From: Nocardia seriolae NBRC 15557
Lineage (GTDB): Bacteria; Actinomycetota; Actinomycetes; Mycobacteriales; Mycobacteriaceae
DNA: 64,000 bases
Assembly (NCBI RefSeq): GCF_007990715.1
Contig: NZ_BJWY01000002.1
Span: 62,001-126,000 of the forward strand
Reading direction: 5' to 3'
Positions 25,957-36,293 of the stretch are shown here, piece after piece; within the stretch, counting starts at the first letter, position 1, and every line of letters begins with the position of its first letter. Position numbers and translations under genes: made by a program. The notes beneath the pieces were generated by a model that worked only from the letters and a program-made list of their open reading frames with translations, did no database searches and was not told where the DNA came from.

Positions 25957-27441
25957 GTGACCACTCTCGAAAACCGGGCCGCCACAACGGTTCCCGTAAC
26001 GACCGGACCGGTCGAGTTCGCCGCCCGCTGGCGCGCCCTGCCCGTCATCCTCAGTGCCATGTTCATGGCGATGTTCGACTGGTTCGTCGTGAACGTCGCC
26101 GCCTCCTCGCTGCAACACGACCTGCACGCCGGGGAGTCGGCGCTGGAACTCATCGTCGGCGGCTACGGCTTCGCCTACGCCTCGGGCCTGATCACCGGCG
26201 GCCGCCTCGGCGACCTGCACGGACACCGGCGACTGTTCGTGCTCGGCATGCTGGCGTTCACCGCCGCCTCGCTGCTGTGCGGGCTCGCCCCCCATGCCTG
26301 GGCGCTGGTCGCGTTCCGGGTGTTGCAGGGCGGCACCGCGGCGCTCATGGTGCCGCAGATGTTGGCCCTCATCAACACCCTGTTCCCGGCGCACGAAAGG
26401 CCCCGGGCCATGGCGGCTTTCGGCGCCACCATCGGGCTCGGCGCGGTGTCGGGACAGATCCTGGGCGGGGTGCTGCTCGACGCCGACCTGTTCGGCTGGG
26501 GCTGGCGCAGCATCTTCTACATCAATGTGCCGATCGGGCTGGTCGCCGCCGGGCTGGCCGCGCGGTGGCTGCCGCGGCACGAGCAGACCCAGCGACCGAA
26601 GCTGGATCCGGTTGGCGCGCTGGGCATCTCGGCCGCGCTGGCACTGCTGCTGGTGCCCATCACGCTGGGGCGGCCCGCGGGCTGGCCGGTGTGGACCTGG
26701 GTCAGCATGGCGGCCTCGATCCCGGTACTGCTGCTCACCGTGCGCTATGAGAATCGGCTCGGCGAGCGCGGCGGCGAACCGGTGCTCGACACCGGGATGG
26801 TGCGCGAACGCGGATTCAGCCTCGGGCTGGTGATCGCGGGCGGGTATCTGACCTTCTTCGCCGGGTTCATGCTGTGCCTGACCCTGATGCTGCAGAACGG
26901 ACTCGGATTGTCGCCGCTGGCCGCCGGATTGGCGTTCGCGCCGCTGGGGCTGTGCTTCGCGGGCAGTTCGTGCTTCCTCGCGCCGCGGGTCGCGGCCCGG
27001 ATCGGGAACCGGGTGATGGTGCTCGGCACGCTGACCAGTCTCACCGGGCTGGGGATCACGCTGGCGGTGCTGGTCGGCATGGGCGGTGAGGTCACCGCAC
27101 TGGCGCTGATCCCGGGCATGATGATCGTCGGCACCGGGAACGGGCTCACCATTCCCTCGGTCATCGGGGCGGTGCTGTCCTCGGGCATTCCGGCCCGGCA
27201 GGCGGGCATGGCCGCTGGGGTGCTCACCACCTCGCAGCAGTTCGGAAACGCCATCGGGGCAACGGTTCTCGGCGTGATCTTCTTCAGCGCGCTGGGTGCG
27301 AACCACAGCACCGGCGGGTATGTGACCGCGATGGAGATGGCCGCGCTCGGCGGAGTCGCGGTGCTGGTGGTCGTGCTGGCCGCCGCCCTCGCCCTGCCCA
27401 GCGCGACGACCGCCCTGCCGAAGGCCGCTGCCGCACGCTGA
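25957..27441 (+). CDS. DHA2-type MFS exporter
   Basis: A 494-residue 14-helix transporter. Early DWFVVNVAASSLQHDL is motif D1, GGRLGDLHGHRRLFVLGM motif A, and FRVLQGGTAALMVPQMLALI motif B. GGGAG six bases upstream fixes GTG 25957. Similar proteins export hydrophobic drugs or dyes. It is divergent from TetR 25186-25806 with two operators in the 150-bp spacer. Confidence 0.93.
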   Translation: MTTLENRAATTVPVTTGPVEFAARWRALPVILSAMFMAMFDWFVVNVAASSLQHDLHAGESALELIVGGYGFAYASGLITGGRLGDLHGHRRLFVLGMLAFTAASLLCGLAPHAWALVAFRVLQGGTAALMVPQMLALINTLFPAHERPRAMAAFGATIGLGAVSGQILGGVLLDADLFGWGWRSIFYINVPIGLVAAGLAARWLPRHEQTQRPKLDPVGALGISAALALLLVPITLGRPAGWPVWTWVSMAASIPVLLLTVRYENRLGERGGEPVLDTGMVRERGFSLGLVIAGGYLTFFAGFMLCLTLMLQNGLGLSPLAAGLAFAPLGLCFAGSSCFLAPRVAARIGNRVMVLGTLTSLTGLGITLAVLVGMGGEVTALALIPGMMIVGTGNGLTIPSVIGAVLSSGIPARQAGMAAGVLTTSQQFGNAIGATVLGVIFFSALGANHSTGGYVTAMEMAALGGVAVLVVVLAAALALPSATTALPKAAAAR

Positions 27442-27505
27442 GCAGCACGCACGAAGAAGCCACGGGTTCCGGACAAATGCGCCCGGAGCCCGTAGTTTCT
27501 GGTTC

Positions 27506-28870
27506 GTGGACATCGATCTCGACGAACTGCGCGGTCTGCTCCCGGTCGGCATGGTGGTGACCGACCCGGATGTGCTCGGCGGATACCGCCAGGATCGCGC
27601 GCTGGATCCGGACGCGGGGATCGCGCTGGCGCTGGTCCGCCCGCTCACCACCGAGCAGGTCGCGACGACGGTGCGCTGGGCGCACGGGCATCGGGTGCCG
27701 ATCGTGCCGCGCGGGGCCGGAACCGGACTGTCGGGTGGCGCGACCGCCCAGTCCGGGGCGCTGGTGCTGAGCACCGAGAAGATGCGCGAGATCAGCGTCG
27801 ACCCTGTGACGCGGACGGCGGTGGTCCAGCCGGGGCTGCTGAACGCGGAGGTGAAGCGGTCCGTCGCCGAACACGGGTTGTGGTACCCGCCCGATCCGTC
27901 CTCGTTCGAGATCTGCTCGATCGGCGGCAACGCGGCCACCAACGCGGGCGGGCTGTGCTGCGTGAAGTACGGCGTCACCACCGATTACGTGCTCGGCATG
28001 GAAGTCGTGCTGGCCGACGGGACCGCGGTGCGGCTGGGCGGGCCGCGGCTCAAGGACTCCGCGGGGCTGTCGCTGACCAAGCTGTTCGTGGGCAGCGAGG
28101 GGACGCTGGGGATCATCACCGAACTGACATTGCGGCTGCTGCCCGCGCAGCCGCCGCAGTCCACCGTGGTCGCCACCTTCCCGACACTGACCGCCGCCAC
28201 CGACGCGATCCTCGCCATCACCGGCCAATTGCGGCCCTCCATGCTGGAATTCATGGATTCGGTGGCCATCAACGCCGTCGAGGACGAACTGCGCATGGGC
28301 CTGGACCGAGACGCCGCGGCGCTGCTGGTGGCACGCTCCGACGCACCCGGCGAACACGCCGGGCACGAGGCCGACATCATGCTGGCCGCTTGCGAAAAGG
28401 CCGGGGCGACAGAGGCGTTCCGCACCGACGACCCGGACGAGGGCGAAGCCTTCTGCGCCGCAAGGCGATTCGCCATCCCGGCGGTGGAACGCAAAGGGCC
28501 GCTGCTGCTCGAGGACGTGGGCGTCCCGCTGCCGCGGCTGGGCGAACTGGTCACCGGCATTGCCGAGATCGCCACGCACCGGCGGGTGCTCATCTCGGTC
28601 ATCGCGCACGCGGGTGACGGCAACACCCACCCGCTGATCGTGCACGACCCCGCCGATCCGGCCGAATCCGAACGCGCCCACCTGGCCTTCGGCGAGATCA
28701 TGGAGCTGGCGATCGGGCTGGGCGGCACCATTACCGGCGAGCACGGCGTCGGACGGCTGAAGAAGCCCTGGCTGCCCGATCAGCTCGGGCCCGACGTGAT
28801 GGCGCTCACGCGCCGGATCAAGGATGCGCTGGATCCGCACGGGATACTGAATCCCGGCGCGGTGATCTGA
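27506..28870 (+). CDS. FAD-linked oxidase, glycolate oxidase GlcD / D-lactate dehydrogenase type
   Basis: A 454-residue flavoprotein. The PCMH-type FAD domain has VPIVPRGAGTGLSGGATAQSG (about 65-85) and CSIGGNAATNAGGLCCVKYGVTTDYVLG; the C-terminal FAD-oxidase domain ends with HGVGRLKKPWLPDQLGPD and a final DALDPHGILNPGAVI. It oxidises a 2-hydroxyacid such as glycolate or D-lactate, passing electrons to a quinone or another acceptor. There are no GlcE/GlcF partners nearby, so it acts as a single-chain member. GTG 27506 is the start. Confidence 0.92.
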   Translation: MDIDLDELRGLLPVGMVVTDPDVLGGYRQDRALDPDAGIALALVRPLTTEQVATTVRWAHGHRVPIVPRGAGTGLSGGATAQSGALVLSTEKMREISVDPVTRTAVVQPGLLNAEVKRSVAEHGLWYPPDPSSFEICSIGGNAATNAGGLCCVKYGVTTDYVLGMEVVLADGTAVRLGGPRLKDSAGLSLTKLFVGSEGTLGIITELTLRLLPAQPPQSTVVATFPTLTAATDAILAITGQLRPSMLEFMDSVAINAVEDELRMGLDRDAAALLVARSDAPGEHAGHEADIMLAACEKAGATEAFRTDDPDEGEAFCAARRFAIPAVERKGPLLLEDVGVPLPRLGELVTGIAEIATHRRVLISVIAHAGDGNTHPLIVHDPADPAESERAHLAFGEIMELAIGLGGTITGEHGVGRLKKPWLPDQLGPDVMALTRRIKDALDPHGILNPGAVI

Positions 28871-28916
28871 CCGGCGCGGCGGAACAATCCGTATGACAAG
28901 GGAGTTCACACCGGTC

Positions 28917-29207
28917 ATGAGCACGAAGCTGGAACACAATGCCGACGCGACCCGCTACGAGATCTATCTCGACGGCACGCTCGCGGGCTACGCCGACTAC
29001 GCGGAACGGGTCGACGGCGACGCCCGGGTCCGCGACATCCAGCACACCCTCACCTTTCCCGAGTTCCGGGGCCGCGGCGTGGCCGCGCAGGTGGTCGAGT
29101 TCGCGCTCGAGGATGCCCGGTCCGAAGGCTTCTCGATCATCCCCACCTGCTGGTACGTCGAGAAGTACATCGGCGAGCACCCCGAATACGCCGACCTGGT
29201 GGCCTGA
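28917..29207 (+). CDS. Small GNAT-fold N-acetyltransferase (YidJ/COG2388 type)
   Basis: A 96-residue minimal acetyltransferase. TRYEIYLDGTLAGYADYAER is the N-terminal sheet, TFPEFRGRGVAAQVVEFALEDARSEG the acetyl-CoA pyrophosphate loop (RGRGVA) and helix, and IIPTCWYVEKYIGEHPEYADLV the C-terminus typical of this group. An upstream ATG at 28893 would add eight residues; AGGGAG at 28898-28903 favours the inner start at 28917, although spacing is long. Probably acetylates an amine or protein; substrate unknown. Confidence 0.88.
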   Translation: MSTKLEHNADATRYEIYLDGTLAGYADYAERVDGDARVRDIQHTLTFPEFRGRGVAAQVVEFALEDARSEGFSIIPTCWYVEKYIGEHPEYADLVA

Positions 29208-29240
29208 TTCGCGCGGCCCGGTTCGCGGGCCTGCTCCGGC

Positions 29241-29561
29241 CTAGTTCGCGGGATGGTGCCGGCGCTGCCAGACCCGGAAATGCCGGTCGGCGCTGCCCAC
29301 CATCGCCTCGCACACCTTCGCGTCGTCGAAGCCCGGCAGCGACTGCAGCTTCGCCAGGAACGCGGTATCGGCCGCCGAATACGGCACCACGCAACCCTTA
29401 CCGGTAGCCCCGATCAACACGAAGAACACATCCCCCGCGAACGGCCCGTCCGCCGCCGTAATGATCCGCACCTCTGCCAGTTCCGTCCACGCGACCTCTT
29501 CCACCCGTCCGTCGGCCAACGTACGCCGGACGAAGGTGTCGTTGATTTCGACTCCGGCCAT
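29241..29561 (-). CDS. Conserved hypothetical protein, 106 aa
   Basis: Starts MAGVEINDTFVRRTLADGRVEEVAWTEL and contains VRIITAADGPFAGDVFFVLIGATGKGCVVP, a pattern of beta strands seen in a small actinobacterial family of unknown function. No catalytic motif or membrane segment. ATG 29561 is chosen as family-like; the frame upstream is only shadow sequence. It is convergent with the acetyltransferase. Confidence 0.75.
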   Translation of the reverse strand: MAGVEINDTFVRRTLADGRVEEVAWTELAEVRIITAADGPFAGDVFFVLIGATGKGCVVPYSAADTAFLAKLQSLPGFDDAKVCEAMVGSADRHFRVWQRRHHPAN

Positions 29562-29761
29562 GGCTCCATAGTGCCCCCAGCATCCCCACCCGAACAGCCC
29601 TCTAACCCGTGCTTTACCTGAGGAAGCCAGAAAGAAACGCCCCGCGAACCACCCCGCCGCACATCGACGGCGAACCGCCAACCGGAGCAATTCTTCAGCA
29701 ATCCAAGCGTTTTCGCCGCCACCCCGCCCCGCGTCCCGAATGATCTTCCCCCACAGCAGAA

Positions 29762-29795
29762 GAGGCGGCTCCGGGACAGATCCCGGAACCGCCTC
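29762..29795 (-). terminator. Terminator after the acyl-CoA dehydrogenase gene
   Basis: A 15-bp stem with one mismatch (29762-29776 against 29781-29795: GAGGCGG and CCGCCTC outer, TCCGGGA and TCCCGGA inner) and loop CAGA. It starts 23 bases after the minus-strand stop at 29819. The remaining gap, 29562-29761, shows nothing recognisable. Confidence 0.85.
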
Positions 29796-29818
29796 GAAGG
29801 CTCGGCCGAACGAAAACG

Positions 29819-30976
29819 TCAGCGCAGGATCTGGCGCGACATGACCAGGCGCTGGATCTGGTTGGTGCCCTCGTAGATCTGGGTGATCTTGGCGTCGCGC
29901 ATCATGCGCTCGACCGGGAAGTCGGTGGTGTAGCCGGCGCCACCGAAGAGCTGGACGGCGTTGGTGGTGACCTCCATGGCCACGTCGGAGGCGAAGCACT
30001 TGGCGGCCGCGGAGATGAAGCCGAGGTTCTTCTCGCCGCGCTCGGCGCGAGCCGCGGAGGTGTAGACCATGAGGCGGGCGGCCTCGACCTTCATGGCCAT
30101 GTCGGCCAGCATGAACTGGGTGTTCTGGAAGTCGGCGATGGCCTTGCCGAACTGCTTGCGGTCCTTGGTGTACGCGATCGCGGCGTCCAGCGCGCCCTGG
30201 GCCAGGCCGACGGCCTGCGCGCCGATGGTCGGGCGGGTGTGGTCGAGGGTCTCGAGGGCGGTCTTGAAGCCGGTGCCGGGCTCGCCGATGATGCGGTCGC
30301 CGGGGACCTTGCAGTTCTCGAAGTACAGCTCGGCGGTCGGGGAACCCTTGATGCCCAGCTTGTGCTCGAGCGGGCCGACCACGAAGCCCTCGTCGTCCTT
30401 GTGGACCATGAACGAGGAGATGCCGTTGGCGCCCTTGTCGGCGTCGGTGACGGCCATGACGGTGTACCAATCGGACTTGCCGCCGTTGGTGATCCAGCAC
30501 TTGGAGCCGTTGATGATCCAGCCGTCGCCGTCGGCCTTGGCGCGGGTGCGCATGGAGGCGGCGTCGGAGCCCGCCTCACGCTCGGACAGCGCGTAGGAGG
30601 CCATCTTGCCCGCGACGATGTCGGCCAGCACCTTGGTCTTGAGCTCCTCGGAGCCCTTCAGGATCAGGCCCATGGTGCCGAGCTTGTTGACGGCCGGGAT
30701 GAGCGAGGCGGAACCGCAGACGCGGGCCACTTCCTCGATCACGATGCAGGTGGCGACCGAGTCCGCGCCCTGGCCGCCGTATGCCTCGGGCACGTGCACG
30801 GCATTGAAGCCGGCCGCGTTGAGGGCGTTCAGCGCCTCCTGCGGGAAGCGGGCGTTGCCGTCCACGTCCTTCGCGTAGGGGGCGATCTCCTTCTCGGACA
30901 GGCCGCGGATGGCCTCGCGCAGCTCGTGGTGGAAGTCCTCGAGCTGGAACAGGGTGAAATCGGGGTTGCCCGCCAT
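29819..30976 (-). CDS. fadE25: Acyl-CoA dehydrogenase, FadE25-like
   Basis: A 385-residue flavoenzyme for the first step of beta-oxidation. Signatures: YALSEREAGSDAASM (substrate/FAD loop), WITNGGKSDWYTVMAVT, KQFGKAIADFQNTQF, and the C-terminal ITQIYEGTNQIQRLVMSRQIL with the catalytic Glu in YEGT. AGGAG eight bases upstream fixes ATG 30976. Position next to purE/purK matches the mycobacterial fadE25 locus as I remember it. The gene is followed by a strong terminator and is divergent from a TetR gene, with a repeated palindrome in the 167-bp spacer. Confidence 0.92.
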   Translation of the reverse strand: MAGNPDFTLFQLEDFHHELREAIRGLSEKEIAPYAKDVDGNARFPQEALNALNAAGFNAVHVPEAYGGQGADSVATCIVIEEVARVCGSASLIPAVNKLGTMGLILKGSEELKTKVLADIVAGKMASYALSEREAGSDAASMRTRAKADGDGWIINGSKCWITNGGKSDWYTVMAVTDADKGANGISSFMVHKDDEGFVVGPLEHKLGIKGSPTAELYFENCKVPGDRIIGEPGTGFKTALETLDHTRPTIGAQAVGLAQGALDAAIAYTKDRKQFGKAIADFQNTQFMLADMAMKVEAARLMVYTSAARAERGEKNLGFISAAAKCFASDVAMEVTTNAVQLFGGAGYTTDFPVERMMRDAKITQIYEGTNQIQRLVMSRQILR

Positions 30977-31032
30977 GGGGTTGTCTCCTGGTCGTGGGGA
31001 TCGCCGCTGGTTGCCCAGCATCGTCAACTCTT

Positions 31033-31123
31033 CGGCACTCAGTGCCAATCACAGTCGAGTATACGCCGCAATACCGCGGCCACGTGCAGGTACTAACTCA
31101 AAAATGGGTGGCACGCAGTGTCA
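31033..31123. promoter_or_regulatory. Pair of GGCAC-CAGTG operators between fadE25 and TetR
   Basis: CGGCACTCAGTGCCA (31033-31047; GGCACT/AGTGCC arms perfect around one base) and TGGCACGCAGTGTCA (31109-31123) share 12 of 15 positions. One lies 57 bases before fadE25, the other 21 bases before the right end of the TetR gene's 3' boundary. Because the TetR gene reads towards the spacer, its own promoter is at 31.9 kb, so these sites would act on fadE25. Confidence 0.6.
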
Positions 31124-31143
31124 TTTACGCCACTGCGGACATC

Positions 31144-31863
31144 TCACAGCGTATCTCTCGAATCAGGCAGAGCGAGACGACGCTCCAGCAGCTCGGCGAC
31201 CTGCCGGGGCGGGAGATCACGGGGAAACACCGCCACCACCATCTGATCCGACCCGGCGCCCGCCGCCGCCCCGAGGCCCGCTCCCCCGCGCGGAATCGCC
31301 GCCAGCGCCGCCCGCAGATCCGCCGGACTCGCCGCCGACTCGCCGCGCACCATGCGCCGCAGCAGATAGTTGTGGGTGGCCGTCACCGCCGCGGTGAACT
31401 GCACCAACGCCAGATCCGCGGTCCCTCGCAACCGCCCCCGCAGGTAATCGGTGAACAGCCGCTCGTACCGGAAGACCGTCACGATCTCCCGCTCCCGCAG
31501 CGTAGGCACCTGCCGCACCACCCGATACCGCCGCGCCGCGATCTCCCGCCACTGCGTGAACCGCTCGAACACCTCGACCACGGCCTCGCACACCGCGTCC
31601 CACGGATCCCCCTGCGCCGCCTCGAGAAACGCCCGAGCCTGCGCCAGCTGCGCATCGTGATCGGCGAAGACCACATCCTCCTTGGACCGGAACTGCCGAA
31701 AGAACGTCCGCCGCGAAATCCCCGCCGCCTCCGCGATCTCATCGACCGTCGTTGCCTCATAGCCCTTTTCGGCGAACAACCGCAACGCCTGATCCACCAC
31801 GGTCAATCGGCGTTCGGTCGAATCCGCGTCGGCGCGGCCCCGGGCAGGCTGGTCGGAAGGCAT
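31144..31863 (-). CDS. TetR family regulator
   Basis: A 239-residue regulator with HTH TTVDEIAEAAGISRRTFFRQFRSKEDVVFAD and an all-helical C-terminal half ending in an Arg/Leu-rich helix. It lies upstream of fadE25 on the same strand (167-bp gap), so it is co-oriented rather than divergent. The paired GGCAC palindromes between them suggest it regulates fadE25, with fatty acyl-CoA a plausible ligand (inference). Confidence 0.92.
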   Translation of the reverse strand: MPSDQPARGRADADSTERRLTVVDQALRLFAEKGYEATTVDEIAEAAGISRRTFFRQFRSKEDVVFADHDAQLAQARAFLEAAQGDPWDAVCEAVVEVFERFTQWREIAARRYRVVRQVPTLREREIVTVFRYERLFTDYLRGRLRGTADLALVQFTAAVTATHNYLLRRMVRGESAASPADLRAALAAIPRGGAGLGAAAGAGSDQMVVAVFPRDLPPRQVAELLERRLALPDSRDTL

Positions 31864-31909
31864 CCGCCAACGGTAGCGACCGCCGCGGCCGCCCGGGTCC
31901 AGGGTGGTG

Positions 31910-32405
<496 letters not shown>

Positions 32406-32413
<8 letters not shown>

Positions 32414-33581
32414 GATGCGGGTCCCATCCGTCGGTCCAAATGGCGTGCGACATCCAATGTGCCGCCCGCTCAGCCTTTTCACGGGTCTCGGCGGGGTCGT
32501 CGCCGAGGATATTGATGTGGCCGATCTTGCGGGCGGGGCGTTCGCCCTTGCCGTAGAGGTGCACCTTGGCCTCGGGGACGCGGGCCGAAAGGTGGTGCAG
32601 GCGTTCGTCCGTGGACATTTCGGGGGCTTCGGGTGCGCCGAGGATATTGGCCATGACGGTGACCGGGGCCAGGGGCTTGGTGCTGCCGAGCGGGTAGTCC
32701 AGGACCGCGCGCAGGTGCTGTTCGAACTGGCCGGTGCTCGCGCCGTCCATGCCCCAGTGGCCGGAATTGTGCGGGCGCATGGCCAATTCGTTGACCAGCA
32801 GGTCGCCGGAGTGGGTCTCGAACAGTTCGACCGCCATCGCGCCGGTGACCCCGAGCTCGGCCGCCAGACGCAGGGCCAGGGACTCCGCCTCGGTGGCCTT
32901 GGCCGCGGGCAGGTCCTGGGCGGGGGCGATGACCACCGCGCATTGACCGTCGCGCTGCACGGTCTCGACCACCGGCCAGGCGGCGGCCTGACCGAACGGG
33001 GACCGCGCCACCATGGCCGACAGCTCCCGCTTGAGATCCACCTTGGCCTCGGCCATGAGCGAGACCCCGTGCGCCAGCTGGTCTTCGATGATCGGCGCGG
33101 CCTCGGCGGCATCGGCGGGCATCCAGACGCCGCGGCCGTCGTAGCCGCCGCGCACCGCCTTGAGCACGAACGGCCAGCCGTGCTCGTCGGCGAAGGCCAC
33201 CGCGTCGGCGACCGAGTGCACCTCGGTGTAGGCCGGAATCGGCACGCCGAGCTCGGCCAGCTTGGCGCGCATACGCAGCTTATCCTGGGCGAAGATGAGC
33301 GCCGACGGCGGCGGCTGCACGTTCACGCCCTCGGCGATGAGCGCCTCGAGGTGCGCGGTCGGCACGTGCTCGTGGTCGAAGGTCAGCGCGTGCGAGCCCA
33401 CCGCGGCCTTGCGCAGCGCGGCCAGATCGTCGTGGCTGCCCAGCACGACCTCGGGCGTCACCTGGGCGGCCGGGTCGTCGGGGCGCTCGGCCAGCACACG
33501 CAGCCGTTGCCCGAGCGCGATGGCCGCCTGATGGGTCATGCGCGCGAGCTGGCCACCGCCGATCATGGTGACGGTCGGCAT
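32406..33581 (-). CDS. purK: 5-(carboxyamino)imidazole ribonucleotide synthase
   Basis: A 391-residue ATP-grasp enzyme making N5-CAIR from AIR, bicarbonate and [22 protein letters not shown] is the N-terminal nucleotide fold, FDHEHVP and [11 protein letters not shown] (ATP lid) follow, then [30 protein letters not shown] holds the metal ligands. ATG 33581 fits the family start; a GTG at 33611 would add ten residues, and neither has a clear ribosome site. Divergent from the GtrA gene. Confidence 0.95.
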
Positions 33582-33727
33582 CGCGGAGGAATCGAAGGAA
33601 CGGGCGCTCACGCTGCACCATGTTGTCATGGCACCCACCCGCGGCTCGTTAGCGGGTCGCATGACAGGTATCTGCCCCTATTTGTACCGGCACTCCGCGA
33701 TCGGGACCGGACACGTAGACTCGCACC

Positions 33728-34276
33728 GTGTCATTTGTCGACGAAGTGGTAAACCGCCTGCCCGCGCCGCTGCGGGCCCTCGCGGACCGCCATTACGAAC
33801 TCATCAAGTTCGCGATTGTCGGTGCGACTACGTTCGTCATCGACCTGGGCATTTTCTACGTCCTCAAATGGACGATCATGGACACCAAGCCGACTGTGGC
33901 GCGGATCATGTCCGGCACCATCGCGGTCATCGTGTCCTACATCCTGAACCGGGAATGGACCTTCGACAAGCGCGGCGGTCGCGAGAAGCACCACGAGGCG
34001 CTGCTGTTCTTCCTGGTCAGCGGCATCGGCGTGGGCCTGGCCGCGCTGCCGCTGTGGGTGTCGAGCTACGTGTTCGAGCTGCGCCAGCCCAATGTGAGTT
34101 TCACCGTCGAGAACATCGCCGACTTCATCAGCGCGTTCATCATCGGCAACCTGCTGCAAATGGCATTCCGCTTCTACTCCATGAAGAAGTGGGTGTTCCC
34201 CGACGAAATGCAGGAACTGCAGGACGAATTCGAGGACCTCGTCAGCGAGAACGAGGAGCAGCTCGGCCACAGCTGA
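33728..34276 (+). CDS. GtrA family membrane protein
   Basis: A 182-residue protein with four membrane helices (about 28-48, 60-76, 92-112, 128-150), including FAIVGATTFVIDLGIFYVL and SYILNREWTFDKRGG, the GtrA signature. The family helps flip or position polyprenyl-linked sugars for cell-envelope glycans; mycobacterial relatives affect arabinogalactan or lipoarabinomannan. GTG 33728 is the start. The C-terminus is very acidic. It overlaps the convergent histidine kinase gene by 35 bp. Confidence 0.93.
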   Translation: MSFVDEVVNRLPAPLRALADRHYELIKFAIVGATTFVIDLGIFYVLKWTIMDTKPTVARIMSGTIAVIVSYILNREWTFDKRGGREKHHEALLFFLVSGIGVGLAALPLWVSSYVFELRQPNVSFTVENIADFISAFIIGNLLQMAFRFYSMKKWVFPDEMQELQDEFEDLVSENEEQLGHS

Positions 34277-35567
34277 GCGTGACCCGCAGGCGCACACCGC
34301 CTGTCGGACTTTCCCCAATTGTCGCGGTACCGCCGTGCAAACGTGCCTGCTGCGCGACCAGGGCCAAACCCAAACCGCTGCCCGGCGTTTCGCTGGCCCG
34401 GTAGAAGCGCTCGAAGACCCGCTCCCGATCCGCGGCGGGGATGCCGCGGCCGTCGTCGTCGATGGTCAGGACGGCATGATCGCCCTCGCACCCGGCGGTG
34501 ATCTCGATACGCGCGGCCGCGCCGTGCCGGACCGCATTGGTGACGGCATTGTCGACGACCGAGCGCAGCCCGGCGGCCAAGCCGCGCAGGCGAATCGGCT
34601 CCACCTCCTCGGCCACGATGGTCACGCCCGGATTCGCCCGCCGCGCATCGTCGACGACCTGGTCGATGACCTGGCCCAGATCGATATCCTCCCAATCCGA
34701 TTCGGTGGTCAGATCCCCGACCGCGAGGCGTTCCAGGGCGTACAGCGTGGATTCGAGGGAGCTCTGGGTGGTGAGGACCTCGTCGAGAATCTCCGCCCGC
34801 TCGGCATCCGAGAGCGGCATCGACCGGAGCACCTGAAGATCGGTTCGCATGGCGGTCAACGGCGTTCGCAGCTCGTGCGCGGCGGTCGCCGCGAAATCCC
34901 GCGCCGTGACCAGGGCTTCGCCGGTGTGGCGGCGCTCGGTGGCGATCCGCCCGAGCATGGTGTTCATGGCCGCGGCCAATTCCGTTGTCTCACTGGCCAC
35001 GGGGTGGCGCGGCGTCTCCAGCGCCAGCCCCTCCCCCAGCCCGGCCGTGGCGACGGTCAGCCGCCGCAGCGGCACCACGGCCCGATGTGCGAAATACCAG
35101 CCCAGCAGGGCCGCCAGCGCCACACCCGCCGCGCCGATCCCCACGATCCGAATCCGCTGCTGTGCGGCCGAATCCGAGACCACGTCGTTCGGGACGGTGA
35201 CCGCCACCGGATTGCCGTTCACCGCCACCGTGCGCGAGTACTCCGGGCTGCCCGGCGTGGCCCGCGAAATGGCCGTGTCCGGCAGCACGGCTGGGACATC
35301 GGGCAGCGTGGTCGGCAACGGCGAGGTCGTGTACCCGCTCGGGTCGGGCCGCGCGGGAGTGGCCGGGGTGAGCGCGATCGCGCTGATCACCCGGCCCGCT
35401 TGGCTCGCCGCATCGGTCGGGGCGATGGCGAACAGCACCACCGACATACCCGCCACCACCACCGCCGCCGTCGCCGCACTGGCCAGCGCGACTCGCGCAC
35501 GCAGTGAAACAGGACCGCGGGGTCGCGGCATCCGGAACCTGGTCCGCATCCTGCGCGCGGCTTTCAC
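34242..35567 (-). CDS. Sensor histidine kinase
   Basis: A 441-residue membrane kinase: helix 1 near 25-48, a Pro-rich extracytoplasmic sensor (about 49-140), helix 2 near 142-162, HAMP, then the H-box [20 protein letters not shown] with phospho-His near 235, N-box ([14 protein letters not shown]), G1 (IDDDGRGIP) and G2 (GSGLGLALV). GTG 35567 overlaps the response regulator stop (GTGA), giving tight coupling. Signal unknown. Confidence 0.94.
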   Translation of the reverse strand: MKAARRMRTRFRMPRPRGPVSLRARVALASAATAAVVVAGMSVVLFAIAPTDAASQAGRVISAIALTPATPARPDPSGYTTSPLPTTLPDVPAVLPDTAISRATPGSPEYSRTVAVNGNPVAVTVPNDVVSDSAAQQRIRIVGIGAAGVALAALLGWYFAHRAVVPLRRLTVATAGLGEGLALETPRHPVASETTELAAAMNTMLGRIATERRHTGEALVTARDFAATAAHELRTPLTAMRTDLQVLRSMPLSDAERAEILDEVLTTQSSLESTLYALERLAVGDLTTESDWEDIDLGQVIDQVVDDARRANPGVTIVAEEVEPIRLRGLAAGLRSVVDNAVTNAVRHGAAARIEITAGCEGDHAVLTIDDDGRGIPAADRERVFERFYRASETPGSGLGLALVAQQARLHGGTATIGESPTGGVRLRVTLSCGRAAPRSR

Positions 35568-36256
35568 GGCTCGGACCGCAGGACGAATCCGACGCCCCGG
35601 ACCGTGTGGATCAGGCGTGGGCAGCCGGTGTCCTCGATCTTGCGGCGGAGGTAGGAGACGAACACATCGACCACCTTGGTCTGGGTTTCGAAGTCGTAGC
35701 CCCAGACCCGGTCGAGGAGCTGGGCGCGGGAGAAGACCTGGCCGGGCGCGGAGGCCAGCGCGGCGAGCAGGTCGAATTCGCGTTTGGTGAGGTCGAGGGG
35801 CGTGCCGTCGACCGCGGCGCGGCGCGCGCCGGCCTGGATCGTCAGCGGGCCCACGACCATGCGGTCATCGTCGATGTGGCTGGGCGCGGGCGCGCGGCGC
35901 AGCATGGCGCGCAGCCGGGCCACCAGTTCGCCCAGGTCGAAGGGTTTGGTGAGGTAGTCGTCGGCCCCGGCCTCGAGCGCGTCGATGCGGTCGGTGACCT
36001 CGGTGCGGGCGCTGAGCACGCCGATCGGGATGTCATTGCCCAGCGAGCGCAGCGCCGTGACCACCTGCACGCCGTCCAGATTCGGCATGTTCAGATCCAG
36101 CAGCATGGCCTGCGGGGCGTCGGTGGCGATATGGCGCAGCGCGGTGGCTCCGTCCGCCGCGGTCTCGACCTCGAAACCCGACATTCGGAGCCCCCGCGCC
36201 ACGGCTGCCAGCACCCTGGGGTCGTCGTCTACAACCAGAATCCGGGGACTCGTCAC
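35564..36256 (-). CDS. OmpR-family response regulator
   Basis: A 230-residue regulator. The receiver has acidic DDD near 10-12, phospho-Asp in [13 protein letters not shown] (near 54) and Lys in [10 protein letters not shown]. The C-terminal winged helix ends [15 protein letters not shown]...[15 protein letters not shown] 36256 is the start. Partner of the kinase encoded directly downstream. Confidence 0.95.
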   Translation of the reverse strand: MTSPRILVVDDDPRVLAAVARGLRMSGFEVETAADGATALRHIATDAPQAMLLDLNMPNLDGVQVVTALRSLGNDIPIGVLSARTEVTDRIDALEAGADDYLTKPFDLGELVARLRAMLRRAPAPSHIDDDRMVVGPLTIQAGARRAAVDGTPLDLTKREFDLLAALASAPGQVFSRAQLLDRVWGYDFETQTKVVDVFVSYLRRKIEDTGCPRLIHTVRGVGFVLRSEP

Positions 36257-36293
36257 GGATTCAGACGATACTGACGCAGGCTGAGCGCGATTC

